DNA from: Gelatiniphilus marinus
GTDB taxonomy: Bacteria > Bacteroidota > Bacteroidia > Flavobacteriales > Flavobacteriaceae
NCBI RefSeq assembly: GCF_042678305.1
Contig: NZ_JBHUDT010000001.1
Length of the DNA: 64,000 nucleotides
Direction: 5' to 3' (one strand)
The position numbers and the translations under genes were made by a program. This document shows positions 35,304 to 44,257 of the stretch, one piece after another. Under the pieces are notes generated by a model. It had not been told where the DNA came from. It did no database searches and saw nothing but the letters and a program-made list of their open reading frames with translations. Numbering within the stretch: the stretch's first letter is position 1; the number at the start of each line of letters is the position of its first letter.

Positions 35304-35311
35304 CAAATATA
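35304..35311 (-). promoter_or_regulatory. -7 promoter element of the tracrRNA
   Basis: The minus strand reads TATATTTG, an exact TAnnTTTG, placing the start near 35298, just before the anti-repeat. Confidence 0.6.
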
Positions 35312-35397
35312 GTAAAAAAACTTAAATAATAGTAAGTTTTTTATCATAAAAAATACAGGGTTTTTATATCTTTAAAGCGTATTAAATTTTTATTTTT

Positions 35398-38300
35398 ATG
35401 AGTGGAATTTTAGGATTAGATTTAGGGACGAACTCTATTGGTTGGGCGCTGATAGACGATAATAAAAACAATATTTTAACTATAGGAAGCAGGATATTCC
35501 CCGAGGGTGTTGTTAATTTAGGTGAGGGAGAAGGACGGGAAGCTTCAAAAAACGCAAGTAGAACAGACGATAGGGGTGCAAGGCGACAATTTTTCAGACG
35601 TCGGTTGCGCAAACGTTATTTGCTTCGAGAACTTGCCAAACATAATATGTGCCCTATTGATTACAAAGCAGTAAAAATTTGGAATCAAAAAGAAATTTTC
35701 AATAATGAAAAACTTCAACAATGGCTAAAATTAAATCCTTACGAGTTAAGAGCCAAAGCACTAAAAACGCAAGTTAGTTTAGAGGAGTTAGGGCGTATTT
35801 TTTATCACATGATTCAACGGCGAGGTTTTCAAAGCAATAGCAGAAGTGCTGGCGCAGAAAACAATGAGAAAAGTGTCATTTTTAAAGGCGATGCGAAAGC
35901 AGGAAAAATAGGAATTGCCGAAACTGCAGAAAGCATAAAGGAAAGTAAAACACTGGGTGCATATCTAAATGAAATTTATCCGAAACAAAACAAACCTTTT
36001 TCGGGTAAACAAGAACGAATTAGAAATCGTTACACCACACGACAAATGTATATTGATGAGTTTGAAACAATTTGGGAAACACAAACTAAATATCATCCAG
36101 AACTTACAAACAACCTGAAAACAATATTTGGTGGCCGAAAAAAAGACGATTATCCAGAAGATGGTGTATTATTCCATCAGCGACCTCTGCGCTCTCAAAA
36201 ACATTTAGTGGGTAATTGTACTTTTGAGCCTAAAAAAAACAAATGCCAAATTAGCGCTATCCACAATGAAGAAAGACGTATTTACGAATGGTTAAATACT
36301 CTAAAATGCGATTTAGCAGGCGAGAAAGTAGCGATTACAGCTTCGGATAGAGAAAATATTATAAAACTCCTGTTTTCAAAAGAGAAGGTTAAATTTAAAG
36401 AAATAAGAAAAGCTATAAATAAATTGGATGGCAATTATCAGTTTAATTATAAAGATGATGATCCTGTTTATGGTAGCCACACGATTAGTAACCTATCTAA
36501 CAAAAAATTTTTTGGTGAACAATGGTTTAGCTTTTCAGAAAAAGAACAAGAAGATATTTGGCATGTGCTTTATAGCTTTGACGACAGAGATAAACTTAAG
36601 CAATATGCTATTAATAATTGGAACTTTGATGAAACAAGAGCAGAGAAAATATCAAAATTTAATCTAAAAGAAGGATATGCTAATTTAAGCAGAAAAGCCA
36701 TAAACAACCTACTGCCATTTTTAAAACTCGGGTTTACTTACGATGTTGCTGTTGGTTTAGGTGGTGTTAAAAATGCTTTAGGAATAGATTGGGAGTTGCA
36801 CGAGCAGTTTTTACTAGACAATGTACCCGAAATAGTACGCTCAAATATTAAAGGCGGTTACATAGAGCCTTTAAAAGAGATGTTAAAAAAGGAATGTAAT
36901 TTAAATGATAAAGCATTATCAAAATTATACCACCATAGCAGTAATATTGAAAGCACACAACTATTAAACAGTCTTCCAGTTGGTCCGGAAGCCGATAAAG
37001 AAATACAGCGCATAAAAAATCCTGTAGTAATTACGGCACTTTTTGAAATAAGAAAATTAGTAAACGAAATTATTAAAGATTACGGAAAGCCAGATGAAAT
37101 TAAAGTAGAGCTTGCGCGCGATTTAAAAATTTCAAAATCTAAACGAAACGAAATTAGAAGAGAGCAAAAACGTTTAGAGCAACAAAACGATAGGGTAAAA
37201 GCAGAGTTAGATTATATTGGGCAACGACCAACACACCTTAACATTCTAAAATACAAACTTTGGGAAGAGTGTAACAGAACATGCCCTTATACAGGGAAAC
37301 CTATTGAAGTAAACCAATTATTTTCGGGCGAAGTTCAAATTGAACACATCTACCCATGGAGCCGATCGCTTAACGATAGTTTTATGAATAAAACACTTTG
37401 TTTTGCCGATGAAAATAGAGCAAAAGGCGATTTAACACCTTATGAGTTTTACAGCAAGCAAGGCGAAGAAGCTTGGCAAAATAAAAAATTACAGGCTTTA
37501 AGCTGTTTTAAAAACAAACCTAACTATCCAAAAGCTTATCAAAAATTTAAACAATTTGTCAAGCAAAAACATGACGGCGATTTTATTAGCAGACAATTAA
37601 ACGATACGCGTTACATAAGTAAAGAAGCTAAAAATTATTTAGCTAAAATATGCGATAAAGTTACCGTGGCACCAGGACAAATGACATCCAATTTGCGTCA
37701 CCATTGGGGGCTTAATACCATTTTAAATAAGGACGATGACCAAAAAACAAGAGAAGACCATCGCCACCATGCTATTGATGCGCTAGTTATGGCATGCGCT
37801 ACCAGAAGTCATTTACAAGAATTAAGCAAATGGAACAGATACGACAGAAGCTACGAATTAAACAATTTCCCCAAACCATGGGAAACGTTTAGAGAAGATG
37901 CCGAACGCGCCGTAGATAATATTTTAGTTTCCCACAAAAAAACAAAATCAATACTTACCGTCAGGACGCATAAAACAAAAAGAAACGGTCAAATTTATAA
38001 AAATATAGGTGTAGCCGCCCGCGGACAGTTGCATAAAGAAACCGTATTTGGTAAACGAAAATCACCTAATAAAGAAGAAGCCTATCATGTAAGAAAACCA
38101 ATAGACAGCTTAACAACTGAAAAGCAATTAGAAAAAGTAGTAGATGAAACAATTAAGCAATTAATTTTTAAGCGTATCCATGTATTAGGTGGCTTTGTAA
38201 AAGGTAAAATACCAACTGAAACATTTTTTGTTGTAGATGAAACAGGAATTAAAAAACCACAGATATTTTTACCAAATAAAAATGGAAATCCAGTCCCAGT

Positions 38301-38799
38301 TTTAAAAGTTCGGATGCGAGAAAACATTGGAGGTGCCGAGCAGTTAAAAGACGATTCAAACCAGTGGGTAAACCCAAGAAACAACCATCATGTATTAATT
38401 TATAAAGATGAAAAAGGCAACTTACAAGAGGATGTGGTTACTTTTTGGACGGTGGTAGAGCGTAAACGAAAAGGCTTTCCTGTCTATCAATTACCAGCAG
38501 ACGGGATAGAAATTGTAACCACCATGCAAATTAACGATATGTTTTTATTAGGGCTTAATGAGGATGAAATTGACTGGGAAAAACCAAACAATAATCTTTT
38601 GAAAGCACATTTATATCGTGTGCAAAAACTATCTTCTAAATTTTATGAATTTCGATTAAATACTGAAGCATCTATACAAAATAACTTCCAACCTTACTAT
38701 GTCAGAATACAAGGTTTTGGAGCAGGTAAAACAGGATGGTTTACGTTTAACCCCATAAAAGTTAAAATTAGCGTTTCAGGTAAAATTGAAAAGTTGTAG
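35398..38799 (+). CDS. cas9: Cas9 endonuclease, type II-C
   Basis: 1133 residues, in the compact II-C size range. RuvC-I: GLDLGTNSIGWALID with D8. Arg-rich bridge helix: about residues 55-75. RuvC-II: IKVELARDL with E571. HNH: CPYTGKPI, then QIEHIYPWSRSLNDSF with H650 and DENRAKGD with N673. RuvC-III: HRHHAIDALVMACA with H791 and D794. All catalytic residues expected for double-strand cutting are present. The C-terminal 270 residues should hold the PAM-interacting domain. It is divergent from the tracrRNA. cas1 and cas2 are not downstream on the same strand, and neither csn2 nor cas4 is present. Confidence 0.97.
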   Translation: MSGILGLDLGTNSIGWALIDDNKNNILTIGSRIFPEGVVNLGEGEGREASKNASRTDDRGARRQFFRRRLRKRYLLRELAKHNMCPIDYKAVKIWNQKEIFNNEKLQQWLKLNPYELRAKALKTQVSLEELGRIFYHMIQRRGFQSNSRSAGAENNEKSVIFKGDAKAGKIGIAETAESIKESKTLGAYLNEIYPKQNKPFSGKQERIRNRYTTRQMYIDEFETIWETQTKYHPELTNNLKTIFGGRKKDDYPEDGVLFHQRPLRSQKHLVGNCTFEPKKNKCQISAIHNEERRIYEWLNTLKCDLAGEKVAITASDRENIIKLLFSKEKVKFKEIRKAINKLDGNYQFNYKDDDPVYGSHTISNLSNKKFFGEQWFSFSEKEQEDIWHVLYSFDDRDKLKQYAINNWNFDETRAEKISKFNLKEGYANLSRKAINNLLPFLKLGFTYDVAVGLGGVKNALGIDWELHEQFLLDNVPEIVRSNIKGGYIEPLKEMLKKECNLNDKALSKLYHHSSNIESTQLLNSLPVGPEADKEIQRIKNPVVITALFEIRKLVNEIIKDYGKPDEIKVELARDLKISKSKRNEIRREQKRLEQQNDRVKAELDYIGQRPTHLNILKYKLWEECNRTCPYTGKPIEVNQLFSGEVQIEHIYPWSRSLNDSFMNKTLCFADENRAKGDLTPYEFYSKQGEEAWQNKKLQALSCFKNKPNYPKAYQKFKQFVKQKHDGDFISRQLNDTRYISKEAKNYLAKICDKVTVAPGQMTSNLRHHWGLNTILNKDDDQKTREDHRHHAIDALVMACATRSHLQELSKWNRYDRSYELNNFPKPWETFREDAERAVDNILVSHKKTKSILTVRTHKTKRNGQIYKNIGVAARGQLHKETVFGKRKSPNKEEAYHVRKPIDSLTTEKQLEKVVDETIKQLIFKRIHVLGGFVKGKIPTETFFVVDETGIKKPQIFLPNKNGNPVPVLKVRMRENIGGAEQLKDDSNQWVNPRNNHHVLIYKDEKGNLQEDVVTFWTVVERKRKGFPVYQLPADGIEIVTTMQINDMFLLGLNEDEIDWEKPNNNLLKAHLYRVQKLSSKFYEFRLNTEASIQNNFQPYYVRIQGFGAGKTGWFTFNPIKVKISVSGKIEKL

Positions 38800-38809
38800 T
38801 TTATTATTC

Positions 38810-39168
38810 CAAAGCATAAGAAAACCCAGTACCATTTGTCATTCCGAAGCACAAGGAATTTCTCGCTAATTGTCATTCCGAAGCATGAGGAATCACATAA
38901 ATCAGTAAAGCAAAGAAAAAACGAAAACAAAAAAAAACCAGTACCAAGTGTTATTGCAAAGTATAAGAAAACCCAGCATCAGTTGTCATTCCGAAGTATG
39001 AGGAATCACATACCAAGTATCATTCCAAAGCATGAAAAACCCGGTATCATTTGTCATTCCTAAGCATGAGGAATCCCATAAAACTATAAGAACAATGTTG
39101 CCAATGAAAAGTAGATAAAACCAAGACACACAGTTACCAAGTATCATTCCAAAGCATGAAAAACCCAT
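38810..39168. repeat. Cluster of GTCATTCCGAAGCATGAGGA repeats
   Basis: About seven complete or diverged copies lie between cas9 and the GIY-YIG gene: 38838, 38872, 38949, 38985, 39019, 39053 and 39143 are approximate starts. Copies alternate between the form ending GAGGAATCACAT and the form ending GAAAAACCC. Each copy is a weak palindrome (ATTCCgaagcatgaGGAAT). Chance open frames in this stretch consist only of repeat DNA. Confidence 0.75.
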
Positions 39169-39181
39169 AAACCACTAAACT

Positions 39182-39511
39182 ATGTTAGATTTTAATGAAA
39201 ATGAAGGTTATCACAGCTATTATGTTTACATAATAACAAACCCTTATCGTTCTACATATTATATTGGTATAAGCAATAACCTGGGCAAGCGTTTGCTTCA
39301 ACATAAAGAAAACATAGAAAAAGGTAGAAAAACTTATGCAGCAAAGTATAATTTAAAGCATTTAGTGTATTATGAAAAATTTAGCTGGGTGCAAAATGCT
39401 ATAGCCAGAGAAAAGGAATTAAAAGGTTGGAGACGCGAAAAGAAGTTAAACTTAATTCGAGCGTTTAATGAAAATTTCGAGTTTTTGGAAAACCGTTTTA
39501 TAAAAAGCTAA
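39182..39511 (+). CDS. GIY-YIG nuclease-family protein
   Basis: 109 residues, a stand-alone GIY-YIG domain: YYVYIITNPYRSTYYIGISN carries the two Tyr motifs, then KRLLQHKENI with the Arg, and a Glu in AIAREKELKGWRREKK. It matches the UvrC-like small endonucleases (YhbQ type) that are abundant in Bacteroidota. No DNA-binding extension is visible. It is embedded in a cluster of palindromic repeats and lies between cas9 and the CRISPR array. A CRISPR function is not known for this family. The repeat context suggests a self-spreading element (inference). Confidence 0.9.
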   Translation: MLDFNENEGYHSYYVYIITNPYRSTYYIGISNNLGKRLLQHKENIEKGRKTYAAKYNLKHLVYYEKFSWVQNAIAREKELKGWRREKKLNLIRAFNENFEFLENRFIKS

Positions 39512-39516
39512 CTATT

Positions 39517-39628
39517 GTCATTTCGAATAAAGTAAGAAATCGCATAAAGAGAATTAATCAAGTATTAATAGAAATCACATAAAAAGAATAAAAGAAGTAT
39601 TATGAGATTCCTCATGCTTCGGAATGAC
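39517..39628. repeat. Repeat copies flanking the GIY-YIG gene on its right
   Basis: A diverged copy (GTCATTTCGAATAAAGTAAG) is at 39517-39545 and a near-perfect inverted copy is at 39602-39628 (GATTCCTCATGCTTCGGAAT). With the left cluster, the nuclease gene is flanked by the same family in opposite directions. Confidence 0.7.
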
Positions 39629-39667
39629 AAAACAAGTTCTTTGACATACCTTTTTGTATTAATCATC

Positions 39668-39727
39668 CAAACCACAACGAAAAATTGACCTTTTCAATTT
39701 TTTGCAACGATTTTTCGTTGTGGTTTG
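39668..39727. repeat. Perfect 18-bp inverted repeat at the leader-array junction
   Basis: 39668-39685 and 39710-39727 are exact complements (CAAACCACAACGAAAAAT and ATTTTTCGTTGTGGTTTG). The right arm contains the first 11 bases of repeat 1 plus seven leader bases. The loop is 24 nt. A folded leader transcript or a Cas1-Cas2/host-factor site are possible roles. Confidence 0.8.
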
Positions 39728-41397
39728 ATTAAAGATTAGAAAACACGATATTACTCTTTTAACTCCCCTGGTTGAAAATCAAGTTGTGGTTTGATTAAAG
39801 ATTAGAAAACACGATATTACCAAACAATTCATATCCGTTAGAGTTCATGTTGTGGTTTGATTAAAGATTAGAAAACACGATATTTAGCTGTAACCATCTT
39901 TACATCTACAATTGGTTGTGGTTTGATTAAAGATTAGAAAACACGATATTACTAGCGCATCGCGTTTTATTTGTAGATTTGTTGTGGTTTGATTAAAGAT
40001 TAGAAAACACGATATTGAAAGTTACGATTTAGACAAATCAACTTTAGTTGTGGTTTGATTAAAGATTAGAAAACACGATATTAGGAACGTAGCAATATTG
40101 TGTACAACGTTAGTTGTGGTTTGATTAAAGATTAGAAAACACGATATTTAATATTGATGCTAGCGGTTTAGCCTGTAGTTGTGGTTTGATTAAAGATTAG
40201 AAAACACGATATTAGTAATTTAAAAGAAAAAACAAAAGGAGAGGTTGTGGTTTGATTAAAGATTAGAAAACACGATATTTTTGTTGTTGTCCCAGAATTT
40301 CATGTTATAGTTGTGGTTTGATTAAAGATTAGAAAACACGATATTTTATTACAATAACTATAACAACACTTATATGTTGTGGTTTGATTAAAGATTAGAA
40401 AACACGATATTGGAACAGTTTAATTTATGGCTTGGAATTTGTTGTGGTTTGATTAAAGATTAGAAAACACGATATTACGAGCAAGTTAACCCTAGCTCTA
40501 TTTTTGTTGTGGTTTGATTAAAGATTAGAAAACACGATATTAGAAAGAAATGAAGGTGTGTTAAGTGCATAGTTGTGGTTTGATTAAAGATTAGAAAACA
40601 CGATATTAAACTAAAAAAATAAAAATTATGCAAACATGTTGTGGTTTGATTAAAGATTAGAAAACACGATATTCAGTAAAGAAAAGCAAGTTAATTTGGC
40701 TAGTTGTGGTTTGATTAAAGATTAGAAAACACGATATTATATAGAAAGAGAAGATAGTAATAACAATGTTGTGGTTTGATTAAAGATTAGAAAACACGAT
40801 ATTGGAGACAATACCATTAATTGGGAGCGTAGAGTTGTGGTTTGATTAAAGATTAGAAAACACGATATTAATCCGCAATAGCTGCTTATGCATCCCAATG
40901 TTGTGGTTTGATTAAAGATTAGAAAACACGATATTCCAATAGCTATTAAACCTAAAAGAAAAAGTGTTGTGGTTTGATTAAAGATTAGAAAACACGATAT
41001 TGCTCCTGTATAGCAAAGTACTTTTTTAAATGTTGTGGTTTGATTAAAGATTAGAAAACACGATATTTATTATAATATTGAATTAGACCCAAAGCACGTT
41101 GTGGTTTGATTAAAGATTAGAAAACACGATATTTCACAAATAATGTATTAGCATCATAAACACGTTGTGGTTTGATTAAAGATTAGAAAACACGATATTC
41201 TGATTTAAAACATAAGGAATATAAACCTAGTTGTGGTTTGATTAAAGATTAGAAAACACGATATTAATTGGAACGTTACACAAAAGGTCCTGGAGGTTGT
41301 GGTTTGATTAAAGATTAGAAAACACGATATTCTTTCGCTTTAATACTATTTTACTTGATATGTTGTGGTTTGATTAAAGATTAGAAAACACGATATT
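39717..41397 (+). CRISPR. CRISPR array, 26 repeats and 25 spacers, type II-C
   Basis: Repeat of 36 bp, beginning GTTGTGGTTTGATTAAAGAT and ending AACACGATATT. All 26 copies look identical, including both ends. Repeat starts: 39717, 39783, 39849, 39915, 39981, 40047, 40113, 40178, 40244, 40310, 40376, 40441, 40506, 40572, 40638, 40703, 40768, 40834, 40900, 40966, 41032, 41098, 41164, 41230, 41296, 41362. Spacers are 30 bp, with 29 bp after repeats 7, 11, 12, 15 and 16. The direction follows from the anti-repeat: crRNAs are read left to right, with the leader on the GIY-YIG side. Confidence 0.98.
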
Positions 41398-41448
41398 AGT
41401 TGGTATGTTACCTTCTAATAATCAATAAGCTAGAGTGAAATATCGTAT

Positions 41449-41500
41449 AAAAAAACGCTTCTTTTTTGCAGTGATAAGGCAAGATTGAAGCGTTTTTTTT
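41449..41500. terminator. Bidirectional terminator between array and cas2
   Basis: AAAAAAACGCTTC (41449-41461) pairs with GAAGCGTTTTTTT (41487-41499). A/T runs on both sides suit termination of the array from the left and of cas1-cas2 from the right. Confidence 0.8.
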
Positions 41501-41520
41501 GTTTTAAGATTTTTTTTAAA

Positions 41521-41850
41521 TTAAAATAACTCAAGTTGTGTGGGTGGTGGTTCTTTGGGTACTTCTGCACGTCCCCAAAAATTCATAATGTTTCCAAATT
41601 GTTTGTCGGTTATTCTTAATATGCTCACTTTGCCCAAAGGCGGTAATAAGCGTTTTATGCGTTTTTCGTGCGCATCGGCACTTTCGCTACTGGCGCAGTG
41701 GCGCATATATACAGAGTATTGCATCATGTTAAAACCATCTTTAAGCAAGTTTTTTCTAAAGCCTGCTGCGTTTTTACGGTCTTTTGCCGTATCGGTTGGT
41801 AAATCAAAAAAAACAAATAACCACATAATTCTATAGCCGTTTAATTCCAT
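41521..41850 (-). CDS. cas2: Cas2, CRISPR adaptation protein
   Basis: 109 residues from ATG 41850 (MELNGYRIMWLFVFFDLPTD), which overlaps the end of cas1 by 10 bp. A longer frame from 41892 adds 14 basic residues and is less likely. The ferredoxin-like Cas2 fold is clear: FVFFDLPT with the conserved Asp, FRKNLLKDGFNMMQYSVYMR, and VSILRITDKQFGNI. It bridges two Cas1 dimers for spacer insertion. It is transcribed toward the array, opposite to cas9. Confidence 0.95.
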   Translation of the reverse strand: MELNGYRIMWLFVFFDLPTDTAKDRKNAAGFRKNLLKDGFNMMQYSVYMRHCASSESADAHEKRIKRLLPPLGKVSILRITDKQFGNIMNFWGRAEVPKEPPPTQLELF

Positions 41851-42725
41851 AATTTTGGGTACTTTATTTTTTTTATTTCGCCTGTAAAACATTGCTGTAG
41901 CGAGCTGGCTGTTTTTTGTAAAGCCACCATTAAAGGACTTTTTTCGTCTTTAAAATAAACGGTGCGTGTTAGTATTTGTAATAAAACAGATTTTATTTCG
42001 GTGTTAAGTTCCTGCGCGTCGTAATGTTCCATTAAGGTGTAAACGGCTTCGTCAACAAGTGGTCTAAAAGGTTCCATAATATCGTCTGCAAGCGCAAAGG
42101 CATTGTATTTGCTTTTGTGGTGTATGCCCAAGGTGTTTAGCAGTCCACTGCCAGAAAGTGCTCTAGCGGTAGCTGCCCTTAAAATGGCATAACCGTAGTT
42201 TAAAAAGTTGTTGGGGTATTGGCCAAAACGTTCGCGTTTAAAATCTTCTTTAAAAAAAGATTTCCAATAAAAGTTGGCGGCAACACCTTCCATATTGCTG
42301 GTATCGCCACTTAATACTTTAGATGCCAAATAATCAAATTTGTTTTTATTTCGAGTAATTTTTTCTAGCAGTAAACCTTGATTTGTAATTTTTTCAATTA
42401 CGGTTTGCTGCCATAATTGCTTTTTTAAAGGTGTGCTGGCGTTTATTTGGTGCTTAAACAGTGCTTGTTGAATGTGGTGGCTGTTTAGGTTTAAAAACAG
42501 GCCGTTTGGCAAATGCGATTTACTGCAAATTACAACAGCACAATTGTTTTCTATAAGTAAGTTTAACGTGGTAATGCTTATGTAAACTTCGGGATTGTCT
42601 ATTATTACAAATCCAATATCTTCAATAGGTATAGTAGATTCCCTATAATCGTTTTTTATTACCAATTGCAGGTTTTTGGTGGTTATACTGCTTTTGTTTT
42701 CAACTAAAATAGATTTTTTTAACAT
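41841..42725 (-). CDS. cas1: Cas1 integrase, type II
   Basis: 294 residues, the length of type II Cas1. Catalytic features: Glu in SNMEGVAANFYW, His in LGIHHKSKYNAFALADD, and Asp/Glu in DIMEPFRPLVDE. The N-terminal beta-domain contains IPIEDIGFVIIDNPEVYIS. It inserts new spacers with Cas2 at the leader-proximal repeat, and in type II it works with Cas9. It is the first gene of a two-gene minus-strand operon with cas2. Confidence 0.96.
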   Translation of the reverse strand: MLKKSILVENKSSITTKNLQLVIKNDYRESTIPIEDIGFVIIDNPEVYISITTLNLLIENNCAVVICSKSHLPNGLFLNLNSHHIQQALFKHQINASTPLKKQLWQQTVIEKITNQGLLLEKITRNKNKFDYLASKVLSGDTSNMEGVAANFYWKSFFKEDFKRERFGQYPNNFLNYGYAILRAATARALSGSGLLNTLGIHHKSKYNAFALADDIMEPFRPLVDEAVYTLMEHYDAQELNTEIKSVLLQILTRTVYFKDEKSPLMVALQKTASSLQQCFTGEIKKIKYPKLWN

Positions 42726-42929
42726 ACTTTTGCTTTTAGCAAAGTAAGATAAATATCACTGTTAATATATAAAAATATTAGCTTAGGAATCTTATTTTTT
42801 TTAATTATTTGGGTAAAATTCTTATGTTTTTTTAATAGCTGTCTTTAATTTTTTAAAAAAGTAATGTTGACAAACCAAAAAATCTCCGGTTTATCAAACA
42901 TAAACAGGTAAGTAAGCGTTGCAAAAGGT

Positions 42930-43622
42930 TTATTGGGTTCCAATTTGATCGATTAGCGATACAGATCTATCTGTTTTTTTAAGGGATAATTCAAGTTTAG
43001 AAATTTTTTGAATAACAATTACAGCTAAAGCAATCGATAAAATATCTACCAAATCAGACACCATGTAAAAATTATTTGCATCTATAAACTCATCAATCGT
43101 TGTTGCGCGGTTCATGGCTTTCGAGGCGAAATTGCCAACCACACCATTTACTATATACAGTATCCACCACAAAACTATAAAACTTGTGTTTTGATCTAAA
43201 ACCAATGTAGAATCGTATGCTTTTATGGCTTTTTGCGTTTTTAAATATATTTCCTTCATTGTTTTTACGGGGCGCACCCAGTTTACAAACGGAATAAAGT
43301 AGCCCCAAACGGCAGCGTTTTCAGTATAATCCATACCAATATCCAAACGGATTAAATTCGCGTAAGCTCTTCTAAACCATTTTATAAACAAAACAATTAG
43401 GCTTATTATGCATATAAATTTAAATATTGCCAAAAACATGGTGGCATAATCTAGGTTGGTAATATACTCATCTGAATATTCACCGTACTCATAAGCTTTT
43501 AAAACCGAGTTTTGATAATAGCTTAAACCTATCGAGAGCAAATCTGTACCTGCCAAAATTGCAAATAGAATTAATGTATGCTTGCTTCTTAAAAAGTTGT
43601 CTTTTACCAATAGGTTTTCCAT
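42930..43622 (-). CDS. DUF4328 membrane protein
   Basis: 230 residues with about six hydrophobic segments. The DUF4328 signature is present: FRRAYANL, then AAVWGYFIPFVNWVRPVKTMKEIY, given here in parts as WGYFIPFVNW and RPVKTMKEIY. It is an inner-membrane protein of unknown function. It is single, 200 bp upstream of cas1 on the same strand, with no evidence that it belongs to the CRISPR locus. Confidence 0.88.
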   Translation of the reverse strand: MENLLVKDNFLRSKHTLILFAILAGTDLLSIGLSYYQNSVLKAYEYGEYSDEYITNLDYATMFLAIFKFICIISLIVLFIKWFRRAYANLIRLDIGMDYTENAAVWGYFIPFVNWVRPVKTMKEIYLKTQKAIKAYDSTLVLDQNTSFIVLWWILYIVNGVVGNFASKAMNRATTIDEFIDANNFYMVSDLVDILSIALAVIVIQKISKLELSLKKTDRSVSLIDQIGTQ

Positions 43623-43732
43623 AATTTACTTTTTGTAAATATAAGATTATTCTTAAAATGTAAAAGAAAAATTTTACAAAAAACAGTAAACTGTCTCCTA
43701 AAAAAAGCGTAAAAGGGTATTGGTTAAATAGC

Positions 43733-44128
43733 TTATAGAGTAAGCAACCAAGTACGTTGCAATTTTTTAAACTTTTTTAATTCTTTACGTAAAATGGGTA
43801 AAAAATCTTTGCCGTTGCTGTTAGAATGCTCTAAACGATACGAGTTTTTGTATAACATGTTTGTAATGCGTTTAAGCGATGCGATGTGTTTGTGTCTTCT
43901 TTCTGTATAACGCTCTAATTCTGCATTAACGATTTCAGGAACCAAAGATACCGATTGCTGTACTATATCGCCTGAAAAATAAATGTTAACATCCTCGGAC
44001 CCATCGTCTTTTAAAACAGATAAATCCTGATTTAAGTAAGCGGAAATGTTCTGAGATAAGACAAAAATATCTAAAGCTTTTTTATAAATCGGTAATTCCG
44101 ATAGGTTTTGTGGGGTATTAGGTAACAT
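43733..44128 (-). CDS. Hypothetical helical protein (possible four-helix bundle)
   Basis: 131 residues from ATG 44128 (MLPNTPQNLSELPIYKKALD). The frame can be opened to 44179, but that start lies in the Lrp regulator's promoter. It is all-helical and polar without a membrane segment. The start LPIYKKALDIFVLSQNISAYL resembles the start LPVFKKAMEI of the broken gene at 44716-45206, so the two may be distant paralogues on either side of the regulator. I recognise no function. Confidence 0.6.
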   Translation of the reverse strand: MLPNTPQNLSELPIYKKALDIFVLSQNISAYLNQDLSVLKDDGSEDVNIYFSGDIVQQSVSLVPEIVNAELERYTERRHKHIASLKRITNMLYKNSYRLEHSNSNGKDFLPILRKELKKFKKLQRTWLLTL

Positions 44129-44178
44129 GATTATTTTTTCTAAAGCAATTTCATCAAAATTACTCACAAGAATCCACA

Positions 44179-44206
44179 TTGGTCTTTAGGTTTTAAAGTA
44201 AATTTG
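44179..44206 (+). promoter_or_regulatory. Promoter of the Lrp-type regulator
   Basis: TAAATTTG (44199-44206) matches TAnnTTTG exactly. A TTG is at 44179-44181 with a 17-bp spacer, slightly short. The ATG follows at 44258. Confidence 0.5.
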
Positions 44207-44257
44207 TATTTTTGATTTAAATATTAATGTTTTACTGTTTAATTTCTTTAAATAAAT

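Noticed and set aside
38836..39063. 75-codon frame downstream of cas9
   Set aside because: Made entirely of the dispersed palindromic repeats; repeated residues mirror the DNA repeats.
39182..39511. GIY-YIG gene as a CRISPR-associated gene
   Set aside because: The family is scattered widely in Bacteroidota and the gene sits in its own repeat cluster, so position beside cas9 alone is not evidence of a Cas function.
41398..41440. Possible 27th, degenerate CRISPR repeat after the array
   Set aside because: Only the first few bases (GTTGG) resemble the repeat; the rest does not align.
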